DNA from: DASUBN01 sp050261675 | GTDB taxonomy: Bacteria > Pseudomonadota > Gammaproteobacteria > Natronospirales > REEB76 | DNA: 57,137 nucleotides | Assembly (NCBI GenBank): GCA_050261675.1 | Contig: JBLNDO010000054.1 | Location: forward strand, 1-57,137 | Direction: 5' to 3' | In this document: positions 1-7,842 of the stretch, piece by piece | How positions within the stretch are numbered: the stretch's first letter is position 1 | How the letters are laid out: each line of letters begins with the position of its first letter | Position numbers and translations under genes: made by a program | Notes under the pieces: generated by a model | Told to the model about the DNA's origin: nothing | Database searches by the model: none | Seen by the model: only the letters and a program-made list of their open reading frames with translations

Positions 1-17
1 GAGGCCCGCCTTTTTCG

Positions 18-1034
18 TCAGAGGATGATGGGTTCGGGTTCGAGGCTGACGCCGAAACGGTTGTGCACGGTATCGCGGATGCGCTGCGCCAGCGCCCAGA
101 CCTGGGCGCCGGTGGCGTGGCTGTAGTTGATGAGCACCAGCGAATGCTTGTCGGAGACGCCGGCATCGCCGTCGCGCACGCCCTTGAAGCCGCAGGCCTC
201 GATGAGCCAGGCGCCGGAGAGCTTCATCTGGCCCTCGCCCGCAGGCCAGTTCGGCAGCTTGGGATGGGCGGCCAGGAGAGCGTTGGCGCGCGCCTCCGGC
301 ACCACCGGATTCTTGAAGAAGCTGCCGGCATTGCCGGTGATGGCCGGGTCCGGCAGCTTGCGCCGGCGGAGCGTCTCCACGGCGAGGGACACGTCCACGG
401 GCTTGGGGTCGGCGATGCCCATGGCGTCGAGTTCCTCCTGCACGCCGGCGTAGGCGAGCCGGAGCGGCCGGTCACGGGGCAACTCGAAATCCACGGCGGT
501 GACCACGAAGCGGTGCGGATCGCGCTTGAACACGGAATCGCGGTAGGCGAAGCCGCAATCGGCGTTGTCGAGCTGCACGAATTCGCCGCGCTTCATATCC
601 CAGGCCTCCACCGAGGAGATGAATTCACGCACCTCCACGCCGTAGGCGCCGATGTTCTGGATGGGCGCCGCGCCCACGTTACCGGGGATAAGCGTGAGAT
701 TCTCGAGGCCGCAGAGGCCCTGCTCCAGGGACCAGCGCACGAAGCTGTCCCAATTCTCACCCGCCGCCACGCGCACGCGGGCACTCGCACCGTCCTTCAG
801 CACGCGCACGCCCCGGTTGGCCACGTGCAGCACCAGGCCCTGGAAATCCTTGGTGAAAAGGAGATTGCTGCCCTCGCCGAGCGGCAGGAGCGGCATGCCC
901 TGGACGTCGCGCCGCGCCAGGAGTTCGGGTAGCGCCGCCGCCTCGCGCAACTCCGTGTAGCGCAGGGCGCGGGCGGGCACACGGAAGGTGTTGTGCGCTT
1001 CCAACGGCGCGTCCCGCAGGATGAAGCACGTCAT
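18..1034 (-). CDS. murB: UDP-N-acetylenolpyruvoylglucosamine reductase (MurB, type I)
   Basis: MurB reduces UDP-GlcNAc-enolpyruvate to UDP-MurNAc with NADPH and FAD in the cytoplasm, the second committed step of peptidoglycan precursor synthesis. The protein carries the FAD-binding PLGEGSNLLF motif, the type I tyrosine-loop stretch FAYRDSVFK, the catalytic-serine motif GNAGSFFKNP and the C-terminal catalytic-glutamate region ending LEPEPIIL. At 338 residues it matches the E. coli-type family. I chose the ATG at 1034 because homologues begin just before the HNTF motif. An ATG at 1055 is also possible, and neither has a clear Shine-Dalgarno. It is last in a minus-strand set with two envelope genes (1079-1486 and 1503-2000). 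The stop lies at 18-20, so any terminator is outside the window. Confidence 0.96.
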   Translation of the reverse strand: MTCFILRDAPLEAHNTFRVPARALRYTELREAAALPELLARRDVQGMPLLPLGEGSNLLFTKDFQGLVLHVANRGVRVLKDGASARVRVAAGENWDSFVRWSLEQGLCGLENLTLIPGNVGAAPIQNIGAYGVEVREFISSVEAWDMKRGEFVQLDNADCGFAYRDSVFKRDPHRFVVTAVDFELPRDRPLRLAYAGVQEELDAMGIADPKPVDVSLAVETLRRRKLPDPAITGNAGSFFKNPVVPEARANALLAAHPKLPNWPAGEGQMKLSGAWLIEACGFKGVRDGDAGVSDKHSLVLINYSHATGAQVWALAQRIRDTVHNRFGVSLEPEPIIL

Positions 1035-1078
1035 AGACGAAGAAGGCGCCTGCATAGGCGCCGATTCTACCCCGGACA

Positions 1079-1486
1079 TCAGCGCAGGATGAGCCAGGCG
1101 GCCAGGGCGGCGATGAGAAGCCGCGCCAGCCAGCCTAGGCACATGGCGAAGGTGTTGAGCGGATGGATCCGGATGAAGAAGGCGTTGGTGACGGTGAGCG
1201 GCGGCGGCCCCAGGAGCCAGACACCGAAGGCGAAACCAAAGGTCCGGGGGGAGCCCGCGAGGCCGAGCCAGGCCGCGAGCCAGAGGAAGGCCGCCATGCT
1301 GAGCACCGCGAGGAGCGTGGACCCCGCGACCGCCAGGCTCTCCGCCTTCTTGTCGCCCGAGAACCGCCAGACTTCCGGGTGCGCCAGATACTTGTCGTGG
1401 AACAGCACGCCCATGAAATACCAGTCCGAGAAGGACACGGCGACGGAAGCCGGCACCACCGCACCGAGGTACCAGTAGAGATTCAT
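1079..1486 (-). CDS. Small multi-pass membrane protein, unknown function
   Basis: A 135-residue hydrophobic protein starting MNLYWYLG, with about four predicted membrane segments (roughly residues 5-25, 48-73, 80-100 and 112-133). A polar loop with WYFMGVLFHDKY follows the first segment. I do not recognise a functional motif. Size and topology resemble the small DUF1761-like inner-membrane proteins, but that is only a shape comparison. The start is the ATG at 1486, 16 bases after the stop of the ybjN-like gene, and murB follows within 50 bases, so the three probably share a transcript. The longer reading frame up to 1645 overlaps the neighbouring gene and has low-complexity shadow composition, so I rejected that extension. 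Confidence 0.7.
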   Translation of the reverse strand: MNLYWYLGAVVPASVAVSFSDWYFMGVLFHDKYLAHPEVWRFSGDKKAESLAVAGSTLLAVLSMAAFLWLAAWLGLAGSPRTFGFAFGVWLLGPPPLTVTNAFFIRIHPLNTFAMCLGWLARLLIAALAAWLILR

Positions 1487-1502
1487 GGGACGGCGCTCGA
1501 CC

Positions 1503-2000
1503 TCACTGGGCGAGGTAGGGCTGCATGGCTCCGTAGGTCTCTTCGGCCGCCGCCGCCACCTGTTCCACGGTGGCCTTGAAGGCCTCCTGGTCGAGGATGC
1601 GGATGGAGATGTCGGTACGCACGAAGGCGTCGCCGTCGTCATCAATGCCGACCTTGACCTGGTCGAGCTCGTGGTTGAGAGAGAGCATCTTCTTGGCGAG
1701 GTCCAGGTCCAACTCGATGTCGGCTTTCTTGGCGACGATCACGAACACCACCAGGAGATCGTCTTGGTTGGCGCCGATGACCCTGAAGTCGCCGAGCTTG
1801 TCGCCGTGCTTGGTGATGTACCAGACGGTGTCAGACTTGCTGACATAGTCGTAACCGGAAGCCTTCAGCAGCCTCAGTACCTTGGCGGCGGAAGGATCGG
1901 GCTTTGCGGGCGCATCCTCGGCTTGGAGCGGCGCTGCGATTAGCAGACAGGCGGCGAGAAACGCCAGGGTGATGGAACGCGATTTCGACGTGATGCGCAT
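1503..2000 (-). CDS. Exported YbjN-like protein
   Basis: A 165-residue protein with a signal peptide (MRITSKSRS followed by a hydrophobic run, likely cleaved near PLQA-ED, residue 27). The mature part has the alternating pattern of the YbjN/type III chaperone-like fold: KASGYDYVSKSDTVWYI, then LLVVFVIVAKK, and a helix LAKKMLSLNHELDQVKVGID followed by DAFVRTDISIR. The assignment comes from this pattern (YbjN family, PF10722) and is moderate. Function is not known in detail; it is probably a periplasmic binding or chaperone-like protein. The ATG at 2000 has a good Shine-Dalgarno (GAGAGG). It is the promoter-proximal gene of the set with the 135-residue membrane protein and murB, and it is divergent from the HtrA-like protease gene. 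Confidence 0.72.
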   Translation of the reverse strand: MRITSKSRSITLAFLAACLLIAAPLQAEDAPAKPDPSAAKVLRLLKASGYDYVSKSDTVWYITKHGDKLGDFRVIGANQDDLLVVFVIVAKKADIELDLDLAKKMLSLNHELDQVKVGIDDDGDAFVRTDISIRILDQEAFKATVEQVAAAAEETYGAMQPYLAQ

Positions 2001-2106
2001 GTTGGATACCTCTCCACCGGCCTTAGATGGGCCGGGCTTGAAACCCCGTTTGACCGTCCCAATCTACACCCTTGGGCGCCGGCCACCCAGTCTCGCGCCC
2101 GAAGCT

Positions 2107-3084
2107 ATGGATGATCTCCACCCCCTTCCCCCCGATTCCGGCGCCGCGCCCGCCGCCGATGCCGGCTTGCTGGATGCCTATTCCCGCGCCGTGGTGGCGG
2201 TGGTCGCCTCCGTGGGCGCCGCGGTGGTTAACATCGGCGTGGACACGGGCCGCGGACGCCGCGGCGCGGGCTCCGGCGTCATGGTGGCGCCGGACGGCTA
2301 CCTGCTCACCAACAACCATGTGGTGGAGCGCGCCGTGGGTTTCGCCGTGACCTACACTGACGGCGCCGAGGTGCGGGCGGACCTTGTGGGCCGTGATCCG
2401 GCCACGGATCTCGCGGTGCTGCGCGCCCAGGGCAACGGCTTGCCCTATGCACGCCTCGGGGATTCCGCCGCCCTGCAAGTGGGGCAACTCGCCATCGCCA
2501 TCGGCAATCCGCTGGGATACGAGTCCAGCGTCTCCTCCGGTGTGGTGAGCGCCTTTGGCCGCTCGCTGCCCACCGCCTCCGGGCGCCTCATCGAGGGCAT
2601 GATCCAGCACACCGCGCCCCTGAATCCCGGCAATTCCGGCGGCGCGCTCCTCGATTCCGGCGGCAAGGTGATCGGCATCAACACAGCCATCATCGCGATG
2701 GCGCAGGGCATCGGTTTCGCCATCCCCGTGAACACCGCCCAATGGGTGCTGACACAGCTCCTCACCCGCGGCCGGGTGGTGCGCGGGTTCCTCGGCATCG
2801 CCGGGCGCGAACGGCCCCTGGACCGGAGGCTGGTGCGGCACCTGGACCTGCCCGCGGAACGCGCGGTGGAGATCGGGGGACTCGAGAAGGGCGGCGCCGC
2901 GGATCAGGCCGGGCTCATGAGCGGCGACATCATCGTCACGCTCGCGGGCCGCCCGGTGCGCAACATCGCCGACCTGCAGCGGGTGCTGGGGGAGATCCCG
3001 GTGGGCGAACCGGCGGCCCTGGAGCTGGTGCGCCGTGCGAAGCGGCTGACGGTGGACGTGCGGCCCTCGGAAGCGCCGGCTTAA
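2107..3084 (+). CDS. HtrA/Do-like S1C serine protease with PDZ domain
   Basis: A trypsin-like protease domain (about residues 25-215) is followed by one PDZ domain (about 225-318). The catalytic triad is intact: H71 in TNNHVV, D101 in ATDLAVL and S177 in GNSGGAL. HtrA family members degrade or chaperone misfolded proteins, with PDZ domains sensing C-termini. From the ATG at 2107 there is no signal peptide or clear membrane anchor. The protein starts with a Pro/Ala-rich stretch, so a cytoplasmic form is suggested; homologues with this start are common. The open frame extends to 1882, but that part overlaps the divergent gene and has no export signal. It converges on serB-serA with a single base between the stop codons, so no terminator fits between them. 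Confidence 0.92.
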   Translation: MDDLHPLPPDSGAAPAADAGLLDAYSRAVVAVVASVGAAVVNIGVDTGRGRRGAGSGVMVAPDGYLLTNNHVVERAVGFAVTYTDGAEVRADLVGRDPATDLAVLRAQGNGLPYARLGDSAALQVGQLAIAIGNPLGYESSVSSGVVSAFGRSLPTASGRLIEGMIQHTAPLNPGNSGGALLDSGGKVIGINTAIIAMAQGIGFAIPVNTAQWVLTQLLTRGRVVRGFLGIAGRERPLDRRLVRHLDLPAERAVEIGGLEKGGAADQAGLMSGDIIVTLAGRPVRNIADLQRVLGEIPVGEPAALELVRRAKRLTVDVRPSEAPA

Positions 3085-3085
3085 T

Positions 3086-4966
3086 TCAGTACAAGACTCT
3101 GAAACGCAGCGTATGCGGGATCTGGCGGATCTCCGCCAGGAGGCCGTCCGAATAGCTCCCTTCGATGTCGGTGATCACGTAGCCGATGCGCTCGTTGGTC
3201 TTCAGGTATTGACCCAGAATGTTGGCGCCGCGCGCCGCCAGCGCCTGGTTGATGCGCGCCAGGATGCCGGGCACGTTCTCGTGCAGGTGGATCAGGCGAT
3301 GGACCTTCTCCTGGGGCGGCAGGCGGATGGCCGGGAAGTTCACGCTGGTCTCGGTGCTGCCGGTGTTGATGTAGTCGATGAGCCGGCCGGTGACGAAGTG
3401 GCCGATGTCCTGCTGCGCTTCCTGGGTGCTGCCGCCGATGTGGGGCGTGAGCAGCACGTTGGACATGGAGCGCAGCGGATGCTCGAAGCGCTCGTTGTTG
3501 CCCAAGGGTTCTTCGGGGAACACATCCACCGCCGCGCCCCGCAGGCGCCCGATGGCCAACTGCTCCCGCAGGGCATCCAAGTCCACTACGTGGCCGCGGG
3601 ACAGGTTCAGGAACACGGCGCCCGCGCGCATGCGATCGAACTCGGCGGGCCCGATGAGGTTCTCATTCTCGGGCCGGCCGTCCACGTGCACCGTGACCAC
3701 GTCGGAGGTTTCGAGGAGTTCCTCCAGAGTCAGGCATTTGTGGGCGGTGCCGAGCGCCAAGCGTGTGGTGATGTCGTAGAAGCACACCTCCATCCCGAGG
3801 GATTCGGCCAGCACCGAGAGCTGCATGCCGATGTTGCCGTAACCCACGATGCCTAAGCGCTTGCCGCGCACTTCGTGGGCGTCCTTGGCGGACTTGTCCC
3901 ATACGCCCTTGTCCATCTGCCGTAGTTTCGGCGGCAGGCCGCGCATCAGGAAAATGATTTCGGCGAGCGCCAGTTCCACCACGGAGCGGGTGTTGCTGAA
4001 GGGTGCGTTGAAGACCGCGATGCCGCGCTTGTCGCAGCCCGGCAGGTCGATCTGGTTGGTGCCGATGCAATAGGCACCCACGGCGATGAGGCGCTTCGAC
4101 ACCGCGAGGATGGGTTCGGTGAGCCGGGTCTTGGAACGCAGGCCGAGGATGGAGACCTCCGGCATGCGTTGCAGCAGTCCCGCTTCGTCCAGGCTCCCGG
4201 GCAGGGATTCCACCGCGTAGCCTTCCTTTTCGAAGGCCTCGGCAGCCTCGGAATGGATGTTCTCAAGGAGCAGCACCTTGAGGCGGTTCTTGGGGTAGGA
4301 GACCGCCGCCTTGAACCCAAGATCGTAGAGCACCTCGTCGAAGCTCGGCGCCACGTGGTCGGTGACGCTGATCACCTCCTCGCGTTCCACATTCTCGGTA
4401 TAGGCGTAGAAACGTTCGGCGGCGCCGGCTTCGAAGATCTGGTAGTCGCTCCAACCGTCGCCCACGGCCACCACTCGGCCTTTCAGCTTCAGATCCATGA
4501 CTGCCTGCGCCTTGCCGCCGTCGAGGGCGAGAGGGTTGGTCCAGTCGCACCCGTCGATGAAGCCGTCGGCGTCGAAATGCAGGGTGTTGGCGCGCACGTG
4601 CTCGGCCTTTAGCCCCAGGCTCTTGATGGTCGGCATGATGAGTTCGCGGAAGCCGCTGGTCACCACGTAGATGTCGTCCGCGTGTTCCGCCAGGAAGCTG
4701 CGGTTGCGCATGAACGAGGGGCTGATTTCCTCGCGCAGTTTCGCGCCCAACTGCGGCAGCTGCTCGCGATTCAAGCGGAGGATCTCGAGACGCTGGCGCA
4801 AGGCATCCTGGAAGTCCACGTGGCCGCTCATCGCGGCGTCGGTGAGCTTGCGGATCTTGGTGCGGGCCTTGAACGGGTCCGGCATCATGTCCGCCATGAG
4901 TTCCAGGGTCTCGACCCGCACCAGGGTGCTGTCGAAATCGAGGATGAAACGGACGTCGGACGTCAT
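3086..4966 (-). CDS. Fused phosphoserine phosphatase - D-3-phosphoglycerate dehydrogenase
   Basis: A 626-residue bifunctional protein covering the first and last steps of phosphorylated serine biosynthesis. Residues 1-220 form a HAD-IB phosphatase with motif I DFDST (D10, D12), K152 (GGKAQ) and the metal motif GDGWSD (169-174), as in SerB. Residues 227-545 form a D-2-hydroxyacid dehydrogenase of SerA type: NAD-binding GYGNIG (375-380), R457 in LSRGH, Glu in FPEEP (485/486) and H509 in TPHIGGS. Residues 553-626 are an ACT domain, the usual site of serine feedback. All key residues are present in both halves, so both activities are expected. The transaminase SerC, which acts between them, is not in the window. 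It lies 31 bases downstream of nfi on the same strand. Confidence 0.93.
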   Translation of the reverse strand: MTSDVRFILDFDSTLVRVETLELMADMMPDPFKARTKIRKLTDAAMSGHVDFQDALRQRLEILRLNREQLPQLGAKLREEISPSFMRNRSFLAEHADDIYVVTSGFRELIMPTIKSLGLKAEHVRANTLHFDADGFIDGCDWTNPLALDGGKAQAVMDLKLKGRVVAVGDGWSDYQIFEAGAAERFYAYTENVEREEVISVTDHVAPSFDEVLYDLGFKAAVSYPKNRLKVLLLENIHSEAAEAFEKEGYAVESLPGSLDEAGLLQRMPEVSILGLRSKTRLTEPILAVSKRLIAVGAYCIGTNQIDLPGCDKRGIAVFNAPFSNTRSVVELALAEIIFLMRGLPPKLRQMDKGVWDKSAKDAHEVRGKRLGIVGYGNIGMQLSVLAESLGMEVCFYDITTRLALGTAHKCLTLEELLETSDVVTVHVDGRPENENLIGPAEFDRMRAGAVFLNLSRGHVVDLDALREQLAIGRLRGAAVDVFPEEPLGNNERFEHPLRSMSNVLLTPHIGGSTQEAQQDIGHFVTGRLIDYINTGSTETSVNFPAIRLPPQEKVHRLIHLHENVPGILARINQALAARGANILGQYLKTNERIGYVITDIEGSYSDGLLAEIRQIPHTLRFRVLY

Positions 4967-4997
4967 GGGAGGCTTCGGGAGCTAAAGGGCGGTCATG

Positions 4998-5618
4998 TTA
5001 CCCGATTCGCCGCGGCCGCAGCCGGAACTGCGGGTCGCCGGCGAGGCCGTCCGCCCAACGGGTGGTTTCCGGCAGGCGGTAGCCGCGGCAGCAACGCAGC
5101 ACCCATTCCACGGCCGTGTCCAAGCTTACGCGGTGCCCGCAGGAGACATACAAGGGTTTCACGCCGTTCTTGGTACGCAGCACCGCACCCACGGTCTCGC
5201 CCTTGTAGAGGAGAGGTACGCGGGACCCGGCGGCCTTGCCCGGCGTGCGATGCTCCCCGATGAGCCGCGACTTGGCGGCACCGATGCTGGGCAGACCGGT
5301 CTCCACGCCCAGATGGCAGGCGAGGCCGAAGCCGCGCGGGTGGGCATAGCCCTGGCCGTCGCACAAGAGCAGGTCCGGAGATGTCTTGAGCTTTGAGAGG
5401 GCCATGAGAAGCGCCGGCACTTCCCGGAAGGAGAGCAGGCCCGGGATATACGGGAAATCCGTGGGCCGTTCCGCCGCCGCTTTCTCCAGGAGTTCCAGCC
5501 CGGGCCAGCTCAAGACCGCCACCGCCGCCCGGGTCACGCGCCCGCCCTCCGGAAAGGCGCAGTCCACTCCCGCCACGCGATGCACGGTCGAAGGGGGCAG
5601 TCCGCCTTCGCGCAGCAC
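4998..5618 (-). CDS. nfi: Endonuclease V (deoxyinosine 3' endonuclease)
   Basis: Endonuclease V nicks DNA near deoxyinosine as part of repair of deaminated adenine. The metal-binding acidic residues are visible: D19 in AGVDCAF, E66 in SFREVPAL and D87 in CDGQGYAHPR. The family motifs GHRVSLDTA and GYRLPETTRWAD are also present. The only recognised start in frame is a GTG at 5618 without a Shine-Dalgarno. Upstream codons still read like the family N-terminus (AEARAKQESLRGR), with no ATG, GTG or TTG up to about 5730. The true start is therefore unsettled and may lie up to about 30 codons upstream at a non-standard codon. serB-serA follows after 31 bases. Confidence 0.88.
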   Translation of the reverse strand: MLREGGLPPSTVHRVAGVDCAFPEGGRVTRAAVAVLSWPGLELLEKAAAERPTDFPYIPGLLSFREVPALLMALSKLKTSPDLLLCDGQGYAHPRGFGLACHLGVETGLPSIGAAKSRLIGEHRTPGKAAGSRVPLLYKGETVGAVLRTKNGVKPLYVSCGHRVSLDTAVEWVLRCCRGYRLPETTRWADGLAGDPQFRLRPRRIG

Positions 5619-5751
5619 CCGGCCGCGTAGCGATTCCTGCTTGGCCCGGGCTTCGGCGGTGGTGATGTAAGGAGTCGGGGGCGTGACGGCGGTTTCGATA
5701 AAACGGAAGAATGAATTTCCAGGAAATGGGGCCCGCCGTCAAATCGGCGAA

Positions 5752-5786
5752 AAAATGGCGCGCCGGGTTCGCCGGCGCGCCATTTT
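5752..5786 (-). terminator. Rho-independent terminator (possibly bidirectional)
   Basis: A perfect 15-bp stem (AAAATGGCGCGCCGG at 5752-5766 pairing with 5772-5786) has a 5-base loop. On the minus strand it is followed by a T-run. It lies just after the stop of the DUF2846 lipoprotein gene and shields nfi and serB-serA from that transcript. The A/T ends on both sides could also terminate plus-strand transcription. Confidence 0.85.
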
Positions 5787-5800
5787 GCGGGTAACTCAAA

Positions 5801-6244
5801 TCAATTAGCGGTCTTGATAAGCTTGCACTCTTTAACGTCTTTCTGGCCTTTGTCGGTGTCTTCGTTATGGAGGGCCGAATTGGCGGACCACACGCCCATC
5901 TTCACTTCCTGCCACACGTAGTAGACCTTGCCGGCCTCGGTGTCGAGATCCATTTTCGCGGTGCCCTTCTGGGAATCCACCGTGTGATGACCCGGATCGA
6001 GCACCAGTCGGAAATAGGTCTCGGAAGCGGTCTGACCGACCGCTTTGCCGTCCACGCTCACGTCCATCTTGACCGCGGCGCCAAAGGTTTCATTGCGGTA
6101 GATATACAACACCGACTTGCCATCCACGGGCGCGAACTGTTTGGCGGCTGCATCCGCCGAGGGATCTGACATAGGCACGCTGGCGCAACCGGCAAGCATG
6201 CTGATGCCCAGGAATAGGGCAGCGATCGAAATACGGGATTTCAT
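5801..6244 (-). CDS. DUF2846-type lipoprotein
   Basis: A 147-residue lipoprotein with a type II signal peptide and lipobox LAGC (Cys20). The mature part contains the DUF2846 pattern: GKSVLYIYRNETF, then VDGKAVGQTASETYFRL, DPGHHTV and AGKVYYVWQEV. This is a small beta-sandwich found in predicted outer-membrane or periplasmic lipoproteins of unknown role. No lysine-sorting exception is obvious after the Cys (ASV), so the outer membrane is likely. It stands alone on the minus strand, with a strong terminator at 5752-5786 and about 240 bases upstream before the DUF4097 gene. Confidence 0.82.
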   Translation of the reverse strand: MKSRISIAALFLGISMLAGCASVPMSDPSADAAAKQFAPVDGKSVLYIYRNETFGAAVKMDVSVDGKAVGQTASETYFRLVLDPGHHTVDSQKGTAKMDLDTEAGKVYYVWQEVKMGVWSANSALHNEDTDKGQKDVKECKLIKTAN

Positions 6245-6434
6245 GAAAGACTCCTTGAGAATATTTATTGTCGACGCCCGCCGGATTGGCCTCCCCGGGC
6301 GTTTCCCTTAATGCACGCCAGGCTGGCGGGCGCGCAGATGGTGGGGCCGCAGACTGATACTGTCAAGGAAGCACTGGTGTGGGAGACGAATCCCACTTAG
6401 ATACAGTCCAGAGCGTGTGTCTCCACTGCACAAA

Positions 6435-6464
6435 ACGACGGGCCGACTCGCGTCGACCCGTCGT
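6435..6464 (-). terminator. Rho-independent terminator of the DUF4097 gene
   Basis: A 12-bp stem with one mismatch (ACGACGGGCCGA at 6435-6446 with TCGACCCGTCGT at 6453-6464) and a 6-base loop is followed on the minus strand by TTTTG. It starts about 20 bases after the stop of the gene at 6485-7711. The rest of the 6245-6434 gap shows nothing further. Confidence 0.75.
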
Positions 6465-6484
6465 GGTTTCATTTTGTATGCGCG

Positions 6485-7711
6485 TCAGCCCCGACTGAAG
6501 GTCACGTCGCCGGAACCGGATTCCAGGTCCGCCGTACCCTTGGCACCGTTCACATCGGCGCGGAAGGAATGATGCCGCACGGAAACGTTCTTCATCTCCG
6601 GCAGGTCCACGTCCACGTCGCCGGAATCTGAGGTGGCGTCGATGTGTAACGAGGGCACATTGGTGGTGTGGATGTCGATATCACCGCTGCCGCTTTCCGC
6701 CGACAGACGCAACACCGCGCTGAGGTCGCCGCTCACGTTGATGCCGCCGCTGCCGGTGTGGCATTCCACCGCCTCGCCGGCCTTGATGTCGGAGGCGCGG
6801 ATGTCGCCGGAACCGGCGCGAAACCTCATGGAGCCGGTGGCATCGCGCACGGTGATGTCGCCGGAACCGGTTTCGAGGTCCATGCCGCTGCCTTTGAACC
6901 CGGTCAAGCGCACGTCGCCCGAACCGGTGCGGGCGGTGAGGGCGCCACCCAGGTTTTCGAGGGTGACGTCGCCCGAGCCGGTGCGGATCTTCACGTCTCC
7001 GCCTTTCTGCTGGGTAAGGTTGATGTCGCCCGAGCCGCTATTGAGCTCCAGGGCGCCGTCGTGGGTGTCCAGGGTGACGTCGCCGCTGCCGGTATCCGCC
7101 GTGAGGCTGCCGGTATTGTGCCCGCCCTTGATGTCGCCAGAGCTGCTGTCAAGTTCCATCGGCGCCTCAACGCCGTTGGCCTCGATCAAGCCCACCTTGT
7201 TGTCGACTTTCACCTTCACGCCCTTCGGCACGTGCACCGTATAGTCCACGTGCAGGTTCGCACCCGAACCGAAGCTGCCGGTGGAGATGCGCACCCGTTC
7301 GCCGTCGTAGGTGGTCGTGGTGCTGTTGAAGCCGATGTTGAAACCCTCGTCGTTGACGCTGCGGTAGAAGTACTCGCTGTACTCGCTCAGCGGATAGCGC
7401 GTCATGATGCTGACGCTGTTCCCGTGGGTCTCCACGTCCATGTGTATCTTCCCTGCCATGGCCTGGGCATCCGCGTCGCTGGTGGCCACGGCCGTGATCT
7501 TGCTGTCGACCGTGAGTACGCCGTCGGTCGCGGCTACCACGTCCACGTGGCCCACCAGGTTGGTGAGGTCCAGGCTGCCGCCGGACTTGATGGCGGGATA
7601 CTTGTCGCTTGCCGGCTTGGTGTAGCTTGAGGCGGCCAGGGCGGGCATGGAGGCCAGGAGCGCCAGGAGGGCGCCGGCCAGGGGGATCAGGCGGAAATTG
7701 CGGGCTTTCAT
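6485..7711 (-). CDS. Exported DUF4097-type beta-repeat protein (SGSGD repeats)
   Basis: A 408-residue secreted protein with a signal peptide (MKARNFRLIP plus hydrophobic run, cleavage near ALA-ASS, residue 27). From about residue 180 it has eleven copies of a short rung [ST]GSGD[IV] every 15-25 residues (one reads GSGGI). This is typical of the putative adhesin/DUF4097 family, predicted to fold as a single-stranded beta-helix. The N-terminal part contains VHVPKGVKVKVDNKVG, the segment that often precedes the helix. No catalytic motif is visible. The promoter carries a 22-bp palindrome (7736-7757) nearly identical to the one in front of the GntR/ABC operon at 40.7 kb, whose own exported proteins show the same VPKG-type stretch. 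I infer co-regulation by that GntR protein. Confidence 0.85.
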   Translation of the reverse strand: MKARNFRLIPLAGALLALLASMPALAASSYTKPASDKYPAIKSGGSLDLTNLVGHVDVVAATDGVLTVDSKITAVATSDADAQAMAGKIHMDVETHGNSVSIMTRYPLSEYSEYFYRSVNDEGFNIGFNSTTTTYDGERVRISTGSFGSGANLHVDYTVHVPKGVKVKVDNKVGLIEANGVEAPMELDSSSGDIKGGHNTGSLTADTGSGDVTLDTHDGALELNSGSGDINLTQQKGGDVKIRTGSGDVTLENLGGALTARTGSGDVRLTGFKGSGMDLETGSGDITVRDATGSMRFRAGSGDIRASDIKAGEAVECHTGSGGINVSGDLSAVLRLSAESGSGDIDIHTTNVPSLHIDATSDSGDVDVDLPEMKNVSVRHHSFRADVNGAKGTADLESGSGDVTFSRG

Positions 7712-7735
7712 GCGTCAGCTCCCGTTAGCGTATCT

Positions 7736-7775
7736 GTGTTATATATCACTATAACACGTGTCAAAGGGTTTTCAA
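7736..7775 (-). promoter_or_regulatory. Promoter with GntR/YtrA-type operator over the -10 box
   Basis: On the minus strand a -35 TTGAAA (7770-7775) and a -10 TATAGT (7748-7753) are separated by 16 bases. The -10 lies inside a palindrome at 7736-7757 with perfect 8-bp arms GTGTTATA / TATAACAC and a 6-bp centre. A repressor bound there would block RNA polymerase. The palindrome matches that at 40671-40692 at 19 of 22 positions, with the same -10 sequence and the same register. A Shine-Dalgarno GGGAG (7719-7723) and the ATG at 7711 follow. Confidence 0.8.
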
Positions 7776-7842
7776 GGGGTTCCGGCATGCGGGCTATCCC
7801 CTCTGTCCCTTGGATGGCCGGAACCCAGCCCGGGTTTAGTGC

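Noticed and set aside
6485..7711. SGSGD repeats as a tandem DNA repeat or CRISPR-like array
   Set aside because: The repeat is at protein level with variable spacing of 15-25 residues and degenerate DNA, typical of DUF4097 beta-helix rungs.
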